Of a stretch of DNA of 51,760 nt, positions 42,425-51,131 are shown in pieces. Below the pieces are notes generated by a model. The model did not search any database, was not told where the DNA came from, and worked only from the letters and a program-made list of their open reading frames with translations. Origin of the DNA: Gracilaria vermiculophylla (lineage: Eukaryota > Rhodophyta > Florideophyceae > Gracilariales > Gracilariaceae); assembly GCA_019155205.2 (NCBI GenBank), contig JAHNZQ020000172.1:1853464-1905223 (forward strand). Reading direction: 5' to 3'. A program made the position numbers and the translations under genes. Positions within the stretch are counted from its first letter, which is position 1; the number at the start of each line of letters is the position of its first letter.

Positions 42425-43210
42425 TTAGATAACTCCAGTAACACACTTTGAGTGCTTCGCGTACCGTCTGTTTGATCCAAGAATTTCAAAAAGCCGCCTC
42501 AGGTGCTTTTCATGTTCCTCCTTTGACCTACTGTAGACCAACACGTCATCCACAAACAAGACCATACAATCTCCGTTTAAGTCTCGCAGTAGTGTGGAAA
42601 ATAGTCTCGAGAAACGTGCTGGAGCGTTCATCAATCCAAATCAAAGAGCCCCCCATTCAAATGATCCATACCGGGTTCGAATCGCTGTCTCCGGTATGTC
42701 CTCTTCTCTGATCCGCACCTGATGATAGGCCCCCAATAGGTCTATCTTAGAAAAGATCGTTGCTTCACAAAAGTGATCAATCGCTTCAGAAATCAGTGGT
42801 ATTGGGTTTGAGTCTGGTATGGTTATCTTGTTTAACGCCCGGTAGTCACAAACCATTCAAAGGTCACCCCCCTTCATCTTCACAAAAAATACTGGGGCTC
42901 CATACGGCGAGCTAGACGGGCGGATGAGTCCTTTAGATAGAAACACCTGCAACTGTCGCTTGAGTTCCAATAACTCATCTTGAAAAAGTCGGATCACTGG
43001 CCTTACGGGAGGGGCGTGGTCCTTCTTCAAGTTGATCTTAAAGTCAATGCCACGCTTTGGTGGCAGAGTGTCTGGTAGTTCATCCAGAAAAACGTCCTGG
43101 AATTCAGTCTCCAAGTCTGAAACGTCAGGGGACACAGTCATACTGTTCTTTCTGGGCTGAATCCTGACTGCAAATAGCTCTGCCTTCCGTTTCCGCAAGA
43201 GCTTTTTCAT
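42425..43210 (-). pseudogene. Family B reverse transcriptase
   Basis: One frame, interrupted by two TGA codons at 42857 and 42641. Both stand where CGA (Arg) is expected in gypsy RT: before MVCDYRALNKITI and before FGLMNAPARFSRLF. Active-site residues are intact (IFSKIDLLGAYHQVRI; FVDDVLVYSR). The region upstream, PPKRGIDFKINLKKDHAPPV, is the usual protease-RT connection. RT ends near 42425 with a TAA. Without the nonsense changes it would be a normal chromovirus RT. Confidence 0.9.
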
Positions 43211-43322
43211 TGTCTTGATCGAAATCTTTTTGAACGTGATCGCGTTCCTGCTTGGTCTTGCATTCTCAGAGTGCAGAATATTCGTTGAATCATCAGCTTT
43301 CTTGATTCAGACGCAACCTGTG

Positions 43323-43874
43323 TGTAGTACAGTGGCACCTACGGAAATAGGGTGGTTTGGCCTTAACGTATAATATTCCTAAGGAGGGTTCGTAATTTAT
43401 TAGCTTGGCCACGTGGTGCATAATCTCGCCCGCGTGCGCTGCAGTATCCTTGAGGTACAGTAGAATTATTATTTAATTTAGATAATTTATGAAGGTAATT
43501 AGCACAGTAGCGAGACCTGCCGAGGCGGGCTCCCGGCTTGATATTTAACCTGCCAGTTGCGCTCCACCTCTGGGCAAGTAAAGCGAAGCACCATTGAGTC
43601 TTCTTCCAATTTTCCGGTTGGAGTCTCTTGTCCATCTACGCAGGTTTCTAAGCCGCCGATCCCCAGGTCGCATCATAGCAGCGCCTGTAGGAGCATTGTC
43701 CGCCCAGTTAACCTCCCCCTCCGCTTGGTGTTTGCGGATCCCTTTCGGAATTCCCCCGGCTCGCGACAGCGGATACCGGAGACCACCTTTAGGAATACGC
43801 GTCTTTGGAGTCAACAAAAACTCCTATCCGACATTGTGCTTTACTACCTCGAGAGAAGGGCTGACAGTACCACA
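43323..43874 (+). repeat. Family A solo LTR inside family B pol
   Basis: 552 bp, TGTAGTACAG to GTACCACA, plus orientation, flanked by CTGTG on both sides (43318-43322 and 43875-43879). It interrupts the protease-RT region of B1 right after the Trp of HNPDIDW. So family A was still active after B1 inserted here. Confidence 0.95.
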
Positions 43875-43879
43875 CTGTG

Positions 43880-44274
43880 CGCCAGTCAATATCCGGGTTG
43901 TGTGTCCGCAACCATTTCCTTCCCATAACAAACTTTATGTCCCCCTTTATTGGTAAAACATAAATTTCTTCCGTGCTTGTGACGTTTGCAAAATTCAGTA
44001 TGGCCATTGTCTTCCGCTGCGCTGTGGTCATTGATTCGTTGCCGAACTCAACGTCATTTTCCACGCGCATCATCGTAAGATCAAGTCGTTTAGCCACATT
44101 TGGATCTATAAAACAGTGAGTTGCGCCTGGTTCGAGGTCTCGGATTACTCTCTGTGCATTCACGGTGCATTCATAAAACATGTTGCACTCGTCCGTGGCT
44201 GTATTCAGTGGTGCCAGCCTTAATGACACTTCGGGAGATATGTCATCTTCATTCGCCGTCTCGAGGGACGGCAC
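43880..44274 (-). pseudogene. Family B retropepsin-like protease, cut by solo LTR
   Basis: A minus-strand frame with the shape of a retrotransposon aspartic protease: a short strand, then DLEPGATHCFIDPNVAKRLD where family members have DSGATHSFI, then VLPIKGDIKFVMGRKWLRTH, the usual end of the domain (I-G-WL). The catalytic Asp is replaced by Glu (LEPGA instead of IDSGA), so the enzyme would be inactive even without the LTR insertion at 43874. Confidence 0.75.
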
Positions 44275-45413
44275 TACTCGTTTGAGGAATCGTGAGCGTC
44301 GGTTGTCTTTCCATTTCCAGAGTCATCAGTACACGTGTGGGACGGCGTGTACTTCCCACCGCAATCGTAGCAGCGTGCGTTCTTGCGATACAAACTCCTC
44401 TCCCCATCCTCGGCCGATCCCCAATACAGTGCATCATTTTCTCGGTTCTTTGTCTTGGTTTTAGTCGCACCCTCCTTCTTGTTTTCTCGTTTCTGGGCTG
44501 GTTCACGATCCTTATTGGTCTTGCTGGAGCGGTCCGTACCACGTTTTGTGGATTTGCTGTTCCATTGCATGGCTATTTCCAGCGTTCTTGTGTGCTCATA
44601 CACGTCATGCAAGCTCTCAGGCTCTCCGGTGGGGTACTTCTTCGCGAATTTTTCTTTGATCTCATCAGTCCATCCATTAAAGAAAAACAAATATGCTTCC
44701 GATGAAGATGTACGACAGATCTCCACCGAGTCGCGAAACGTCGATACATACCAATCGACTGATTTCCTCAGTCTGTGCTTTATGAGCCTTGGCTTAGCTC
44801 TAGCCTTCTCATCAGCTTGCATAAATTCCTTGAAAAAGCTTCTTGTAAGTCTGACACGGTCTTCGGCTTACGATCGTTTGCTTCTAAGTTCATCATCCAT
44901 GTCGCAGCCCGGTCTCTTAGGTAACAGTCTGCAAGGTCCAGAATGCTGGAATCTGTCATCTTTCCCAGCTTTCCCACCTTCTTCACGTTGTAGATGAAAG
45001 CTCTCACTTTGGTCGAGTTTTGTTCATTGCGGGATCCCGTGATAGAACGGATTGGCGGGTATCTTCGTTGAAGCGCTTGGTGGGGTGTTCATCGCAGTAC
45101 CTAGCTAATGAATCTCAGCTGAAGCGGCTCCTTAAACCGCATTTCGAGCTGGCGGAACTTCACTGGTGAGCTGTGCAATCTGGGCCTGTTGTGCTTCGAT
45201 CAGCCCATGCATGCTCTGCAACAGTTATTGCATTGTTTGTATCCTGGCAGCTGTTTCAATGGATATGCCCTGATCGATTTCCTGGACATTCTCCGGTACT
45301 GGGGATGTGTTCATCGGCATCTCCGGCAGTGCGAAACTTTGCGAAGGTCGTAATGCAATCCTTGCAGCCGAATGTGTCCTCGGCCTCGGTATCTGCGACG
45401 GTCTGTCCGGCAT
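44275..45413 (-). pseudogene. Family B gag
   Basis: A start is likely at the ATG at 45413, 15 bp beyond the primer binding site. The N-terminal part is Pro/Arg-rich. The capsid is recognisable at 45007-44780 (LDLADCYLRDRAATWMMNLE; TVSDLQEAFSRN) and, after a frameshift near 44820, at 44822-44500 (DWYVSTFRDSVEICRT; FFFNGWTDEIKEKFAKKYP). A Lys-rich stretch leads to a Cys/His cluster CYDCGGKYTPSHTC, a changed zinc knuckle (CX2C then H-C). Two or more frameshifts break the gene. Confidence 0.8.
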
Positions 45414-45427
45414 CGTTCGTCGATTGG

Positions 45428-45445
45428 TTCGTGGCGATGCTACCA
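45428..45445 (-). promoter_or_regulatory. Family B primer binding site
   Basis: Two bases after the LTR end the minus strand reads TGGTAGCATCGCCACGAA. TGGTAGCA matches the 3' end of initiator-Met tRNA (TGCTACCA), the commonest primer of Ty3/Gypsy elements; the rest differs, so the tRNA identity is tentative. Confidence 0.55.
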
Positions 45446-45447
45446 AG

Positions 45448-45701
45448 TGGAACAGAGTGTCGATCGGTTCTCTATCCTCCTCTGTGGGTCGAGTGGTTCG
45501 TCTTTTACTCCCCCCAATGTCCAGGTCCCCGTCCCTCCTCTTGCCGGCTGCAGAGCAGCGACAGCCTTAAATACTAGAGAATGTTCTAATTGCTAACTAC
45601 TTACTGCTACGATTTAATTGAAACGATGTCCATAAATGGCGGTCACCTGTCATTATGTGCATTGGGTCAAGTCATCAGGGTTTGCGAGGTACAGTGTTAC
45701 A
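45448..45701 (-). repeat. Family B LTR shared by tandem copies B1 and B2
   Basis: 254 bp, the 5' LTR of B1 and 3' LTR of B2. It is similar over its whole length to 39992-40247. Confidence 0.88.
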
Positions 45702-46092
45702 CTCACCCTTTTCTTAAATTCGACGTCCTCGTTGACGTCCTCGTCGATGTCTCATACTCATGAAGCAAGTCTTGGCAGTTCTTCAGTTCGCCTCTGGTCA
45801 TCCATACAGCTTCCGAAACAGGGTCGTGTGCAAACTGTACCAAGTAGTATACGCGACGGTTCTCCCGCTTCTTGTCGAGAATCGCAAACACTTCCTGCTC
45901 TACAGTTTCATCTGCGTTGATATGTACTGACAATTGCCCCTTGCGTCCAAGCGGTTTCTTGTACTTGCGTAGTTTCGAAACATGAAAACGTTGTGAGCAT
46001 TTTTCATCGAAGATGGAAGCGCGTCGCGGTGAGTCACCGGTCCCATGACTGAGGATATTTTACGTGGACCAGGATACTTAGTTCCTCACTTC
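45702..46092 (-). pseudogene. Family B copy B2: integrase tail and chromodomain remnant
   Basis: The minus frame 45933-45703 gives ETVEQEVFAILDKKRENRRV, then YYLVQFAHDP and the closing DLLHEYE helix, parallel to the B1 chromodomain with a small in-frame addition (TRTSTRTS) near the end. Upstream sequence to 46092 matches the B1 integrase tail with frameshifts, then breaks at an LTR junction. All other B2 coding sequence is deleted. Confidence 0.8.
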
Positions 46093-46273
46093 AAAGCTCC
46101 ACGTCCCCCCTCTTGCCGACTGCAGAGCAGCGACAGCCGTAAATACCAAAGAAGGTTCTAATTCCTAACTACTTACCGTCACGATTTAATTGACACGATG
46201 TCCACAATTGGCGGTCACCTGTCATTATGTGCCTTGGGTCAAGGCATCAGGGTTTGCGAGGTACTGTGTTACA
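46093..46273 (-). repeat. Family B LTR, truncated (5' LTR of B2)
   Basis: The minus strand starts TGTAACACAG at 46273 and aligns to other family B LTRs for about 180 bp; the last ~75 bp is lost in the deletion that joins it to the integrase tail. Confidence 0.8.
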
Positions 46274-47790
46274 ATAGCGGACTCCTTGAGGTAATGGCTC
46301 TTGTTGAGGAGGAGAAGGACGTTCTCCTCACTACTGTAGCAGAGTTGCTGAAGGAACAGAGTACAGATGCGTACTGCAAGGAGTGCCTCGCCACTGTGGG
46401 GAGTTTGATATCGTCATTCGACGTTGATTGAGACGGCGTGCTTGTACGCCGCGCCTCCCTGGATGGAGCTCTCCAAAAGGTGATCCCGAGAAAGCTACAG
46501 GCGAGAGTTTTGTATCTCTCGTACTATCCTGGCCTCTTCGGGCACCCCGATGGATCTCGGATGTATTTCACGATGCAGAGGGAGTTCTATTGCCCGGAAA
46601 TGGCTAAGGACGCCTTCCAAACAGTCCCCAAGACGGAGCGAGGGCACCGATTTATCCTCGTGATCACGGATCGTTTTTCCAAGATCACGCGTGCCATCCC
46701 CCTCCCGAACACCACTGCAGCAGTAATTGCCGACTCCTTTCTGGAGCATTAGGTTTACCCCTACGGGATAACGTTGTACCTCCTTACGGACAATGGCCTC
46801 CAGTTTGCGGCGAAGCTCTTCAGCTCCATCTTCGGAATGCTGGGGACGAAACAGTTGTTTACGACTGCCTATCACCACCAGACAAACGGACAGGCGCAAA
46901 ACTTCAACAAGAGCATCGTCTCGAGTCTGAATCACTACATCTCGGACCACCAGAAGGATTGGGACGCATATGTGGGCCCCCTCATGTTTGCATATATCCT
47001 GCAGGCGCATTGCTCCACGGGGACCACTCCTCTCAATCCGGTGCTCTCGCGCATCCCGCCAAGTGCCGACATTGCGGCACGCGCCACGGCGCACCCGGCG
47101 GATGGGCCACAGGCGCCAACAGCGGCGCAAGCCAAACGCTCCATCCTAAGGAGATATGAGAACGCCTTCTCCCTCGCAAAAAAGAGACCCCACGCATCGC
47201 AGAAAAGATACAAGCAGGACTTCGACCGGAAGGTGATAGGAGGCCCTCACCTGAAGGAAGGCGACGAGGTTTTCTTCGACAAACCCGGGGAAAAATCCAC
47301 CGAACCCCCGGACGTCACGTGCAAGTTAGCGCCGACCACTTCAGGGCCCTACAAAGTCCTGGCCATCTATAGGGATACTGTCGCCATTGAGGTGAGCGGG
47401 CTCAGAGACGTCATATCCCGCGATAGGGTGACGAAAGTCCCGACGCCCCATCTCTCAGTAATGCCCGCCGTACCACCTCAGGGACAACGCACGGAGATTT
47501 CTCATCCTACCTTCTCAGGCGCGACGACACCACAGGATACTGGGAATCGCATCACCGCTCTAGGTGAACCAAGACTGCAGGCTCCCGATGCCATCCTGAC
47601 CCCAGAAGGTGACATCCTCTCCGCGGTGGACCATATCGTGTCCCATCCACGAAACCCTGCAGTAATACTATACCATGTCCGCTGGTATGGGTACACCTAG
47701 AAGGGAGACACGGAAGAACCTCCGGAACATATCCCGGAGAACGTCCTTAGGCGATACCACGCCAGTCTGGTGCGGAAACGCCTCTCCACA
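46274..47790 (+). pseudogene. Family A integrase with chromodomain (A3 copy)
   Basis: The frame opens with EVMALVEEEKDVLLTTVAEL and the zinc-binding start (LSYYPGLFGHPDG). An in-frame deletion of about 120 bp near 46620, relative to A1, removes the CxxC part and the first catalytic Asp. Then follow VITDRFSKITRAIP, a TAG where A1 has Trp (FLEHW, TGG to TAG), LLTDNGLQFAAK (second Asp) and QTNGQAQNFNKS, where the catalytic Glu is Gln. From 46774 the frame is open for 308 codons and ends in a chromodomain (VDHIVSHPRNPAVILYHVRW; a TAG at 47698 interrupts; EGDTEE-PPEHIPENVLRRY follows). Integration activity is impossible. Confidence 0.88.
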
Positions 47791-47835
47791 TAGGCGCTTC
47801 CGTTTAGGAAAGGGGGAGGGAACCCCCAACCGGAG

Positions 47836-48069
47836 ATGTTTTTCGTCTCCGCAGTCTATCGCCTCCAGGATGCCATTGCTCACTTTTCGCATGCTCCCGT
47901 GGCTGCACTTCGTGTCACTGAGCACGCGGGCACTACCTGGGTCATATTGGAACTACCGTTCATGGAGCTTCTGCTCCATTCGAAGGGTCTTTTATTCGCA
48001 ACGGCTCTATTACCTACAGGTCACCGAATCTCGTTGAATACTCCGTTTCGAGGCGCACTTTCGTTGTGA
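47836..48069 (+). other. Sense-strand open frame after the chromodomain
   Basis: A 77-codon plus-strand frame (MFFVSAVYRLQDAIAHFSHA...) in phase with none of the recognised domains. It overlaps the 3' end of the antisense ORF by about 55 bp, tail to tail. It may be the end of Pol or chance. Confidence 0.3.
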
Positions 48070-50104
48070 GCGCTTGGCTATCGAAGAACGCTGATAGGCT
48101 TTCTCTAATGACCGCCATCGAGACTCGGTCTGTCCGGGCCTTGTGAAGCTCTGCCACCAAAGCACGCGCCCTGCGCAGAGCCTCTACAGGGGAACCCAAA
48201 GCAGGACGGCCTGTCACCAGGCAAGCCTGCACCAGGTCCTGGAAGGCTGCCTCCAGAACCCCAGAGGAGACTCATCCCGACGTTGCACCCGATGCCGCCA
48301 CCTCCGTTGACGGCACAACAACCGCCACGGAAGGAGCCACGGACGGCGGACCAGCTGGGACAGGGGCTCTCCGACGGGATTCCATAGGCTCGGCAGTGGA
48401 GGTGGGCAAAGCCAGGGACGGAGTCGGTGACACCGGAGGTGACGGCGGTGCGGGGACTGGAACGCTCCGTTGGCGAAGCCGAAGAAGAGGCGCAGAGACG
48501 CTTCGCAATCGGAGTTACACCACTGAGGCCTAAGGTACCGGGACGGGAGCAATCTCGTCGTATTCCATGGGAGACATGGCGGCTACCACTGCCGGAGCAC
48601 TCGGCACAGCGGATGGCCGTAGAGTTATGACCTCAGGAGGTGCGCCCATTTCCTGGAACGGAGCCGGTAACCGATGGGGGGCATCATGTGCCAGGCTCTC
48701 CATCAAGGGGTCGTAGTCGAGTACTCGGGGCCGTGGCACCTGAGGAACCCAAGAAGGCGCCGGACGGGGAAAGAAAGGGTATGCTCGCCCGTCATCGTCC
48801 CCATTTGGACTCTTCACAATGGCGTGGAAGTTTTTCTCGCCGTAGTCGTACCAGAGGAAACCCAGCGTGTCACCTAACGCCACCTGAAGGTTGTAATCCA
48901 ACAGCGTCTCCGCCTCGGCCTCACTCCGTGCGGTGGCCTAAACCAAGTTTTGAATGCCAAAGGAGTGCAGGACCCGTATGATGGACGCCGACACGCGCAG
49001 CAAATGCCCGGCGGTCGGCTGATACGACGAGTCCCTGTAAAGGCGGCCGTCGCGGCATCGAGTATAGGAGGTTACGCCTTCGTACGCCGTTTGGAGATAC
49101 GCCATCAGGGTGCCAACTGCGATCTCCGTAGAGGAGACCAACATGACAAACCGCCCTAAAGAGTCCTGGGCATCCAAGACCTCGGATGTGTGATACGCGA
49201 AGATCATGGGCGTCACCACGCAGAGGTGCGGGGATACCCAGTGGTTCCTCCAGGAGTCGTTCACCTTTAAGTACTACTCGGGACGCTGCCCGGAAGGCAT
49301 GTCATGGAAATCTATGTTATGCCAACCATAGAAGTACCCAAAAGCGGTGCGTACTCGAGTCTCGCCTGCGAGGTGCGTCCCCCATTGACTCCGATTGAGC
49401 CAGTAGAGGCGATCGTATGGGGGATCGAAGGGCAACACCGCGAGGGCAGAGCGCCCATCGGCAATGCTTCCGGGTCGCCCCGCTTTCTGGTGCGAGCTCT
49501 CCCTGTGGAGCAGTACCTGGAGTCGCGCCTGGACCTCTTGTTCCTCAACGCACCTCAAGTGTGGAGTATCGCAATGTCCCACCGGGGTTGGAGCGTTGTC
49601 ACCGTGCAGCGGAGTAGGAAACCAGTGAGAGCGATATGCATCCACGTGGTTCCGGTACTGGTCATTCCACCCAACCTCCGGTACGGCGCGGAAGCGCATC
49701 GCCTGAAGGTATGGGCCGAAGTGGTGAATGTAATCCTCCACGGGACACGGGAGACTCACGCGCCTATCGTGGAACAGGAAAAAGACCCGCGTGGTGCGAT
49801 GATTGAAATGCTCTCCTGGACAAAACAGTGCACCGGTCGAGGTGTGATACTTCTCAGGATTCGAAGGAGACGTACGCGGAGGAGTAGGAGATGACATGCC
49901 GAAGATGTAGGAAGCTGGATGGATGGCAACCGAATGCGTGGTAGCACCTGAGGAGAGAGATTTGACACTGCTTGGAGAATGGCCCGCGGATATATGCCCC
50001 ACCGAGGAGGGAGCCGCGTCAAGACGCCATCGTAGGATTCGAGGAGAAGCCGGGCGACCGGAGTCAGGCAAGGTATGGAGAACCATAGCAAGGCGCGCGT
50101 TCAT
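48014..50104 (-). pseudogene. Long antisense ORF of family A chromovirus, about 697 codons, four internal stops
   Basis: A single minus-strand frame runs from the ATG at 50104 to a TAG at 48014. It is broken only by TAG at 49274, 48938 and 48530 and TGA at 48272; the frame is the same on both sides of each stop, so no frameshift occurred. The N-terminal third has SGATTHSVAIHPA, CPGEHFNHRTTRVFF, CPVEDYIHHFGPYLQAMRF and FGYFYGWHNIDFHD; the middle has HWVSPHLCVVTPMIFAYHTS and LGFLWYDYGEKNFHAIVKSP; then a Pro/Ala/Val-rich linker, and a helical C-terminus (LVAELHKARTDRVSMAVIRE). It does not look like Gag, Pol or Env. Retrotransposons with extra antisense genes are known in some plant Ty3/Gypsy lineages; identity with those is untested. 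Expression would need a promoter at the 3' LTR firing inward. Confidence 0.7.
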
Positions 50105-50616
50105 ATCCAACGAAGAACGACGGTGATGCGGACGAAAGGATTATGAGTCTTGCTTCTTCTCGGAGATTGGATGAGCGGACGCAAGGGAGCAGGTGTTTCC
50201 AAAAGAAGAAGCCTCGAAGGAATTGGAGTGGCGAGTGCCTCCAGGGGGTCGGTATCCCCTCGAGACTGACATACGCTGCGTCCACGGAAGTTGCGCGTTT
50301 GCACCGCGCACAGCACGCCGGAAGACGCGGACACTCGCGCCGCTGACTAACGCAGCAGTACCAACGGTTGAAACCAAGAAGGAGGAGGTGCAGCTGGGTT
50401 AAGGGGGAGAAGGGCCCACAAACGCCGCAAGGAATGAAACGCGAGCCCGCGGCAATACGCCGCGCAGGAGTATGAAGGAAGGGAGGAACGACTGAAGCGG
50501 AGAACGTGCCAATCGCCGGAGGCCGAATTGGCCTCAACACCGACAGGAGCCTCCCTGGGGATCAAGGAATAGAAAGATGCACCTTGAAGACGTGGTGCAA
50601 TTTAGGAAATGCGGTA
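50105..50616. other. A3 region between antisense ORF start and LTR
   Basis: Matches 402-898 of A0. Minus-strand frames at 50540-50064 and 50565-50347 share stretches with A0 frames 847-455 and 822-529 but shift phase between copies, so this is more likely the antisense leader than a gene. Confidence 0.45.
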
Positions 50617-51131
50617 TATAGTACAGGGGCTCCTAAGGAAGTATGGTGGTGTGGCTTTATGGTATAATATTCCTAAGGAGGCCTCGTATTTTATTAGCGC
50701 GGCCACGGGGTGCATAATTCCGCCCACGTGCGCTACAGTATCCTTAAGGGACGGTAGAATTATTATCATTTTTATTTAATTTATGCAGTTAATTGGTACA
50801 GTAGTGAGACCTGCCAAGGCGGGCTCCCGGCTTGGTATTTATCCTGCAGGTTGAGTTCCACCTCTGGGGAAGTAAAGGTAAGCACCCTTGAGCCTTCATC
50901 TACTTCTCCCGTTGGAGTCTCTTGTCGACCAACTCAGGTTTCTAAGCCGCCGATCCCCAGGTCGCATCATAGCAGCGCCTATAGGAGCATTGTCCCCCCA
51001 GTGAACCTCCCCCTCCGCTTCGTGTTTTGCGGATCCCCTTTCAGAATTCCCTTGGCTCGCGGCAGCGGACACCGGAGACCACCTTTAGGAACACGCACCT
51101 TTGGAGTCAACATAAACCCCTAACGGACGTT
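50617..51131 (+). repeat. Family A 3' LTR of A3, 3'-truncated
   Basis: Starts TATAGTACAG (first TG mutated to TA) and follows the family consensus to GGACGTT at 51131; the last about 40 bp is missing and replaced by unrelated sequence. Confidence 0.85.

Larger units (their letters stand above)
39992..46273 (-). mobile_element. Family B Ty3/Gypsy chromovirus, tandem LTR array on minus strand
   Basis: Reading the minus strand: truncated LTR (46273-46093), short internal remnant with the end of integrase and a chromodomain (46092-45716), polypurine tract, complete LTR (45701-45448), primer binding site, gag, protease, RT, RNase H, integrase, chromodomain, polypurine tract and final LTR (40247-39992). 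One complete-length but inactive element (B1, 45701-39992) thus shares its 5' LTR with a deleted neighbour (B2). This LTR-internal-LTR-internal-LTR arrangement is typical of unequal recombination between LTRs. A family A solo LTR with target duplication CTGTG splits B1 at 43323-43874. The right end abuts family A copy A3 without a visible target duplication. Confidence 0.88.
46274..51131 (+). mobile_element. Family A chromovirus copy A3, 3' half
   Basis: Begins abruptly at the family B array within the RNase H-integrase connection and runs through integrase, chromodomain, a sense ORF, a long antisense ORF, a mutated polypurine tract (AGGAAATGCGG, 50604-50614) and a 3'-truncated LTR. gag, protease, RT and RNase H are missing. 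It is the best-preserved family A copy in the window and the reference for the antisense ORF. Confidence 0.85.

Noticed and set aside
42660..42685. GGTTCGAAT as a tRNA T-loop
   Set aside because: It lies in family B RT coding sequence (RTRYGSFEW on the other strand).
49304..49894. Plus-strand 196-codon frame in A3
   Set aside because: It is the shadow of the antisense ORF. Silent differences between copies fall at middle positions of this frame, and the frame is not kept in A0 or A1.
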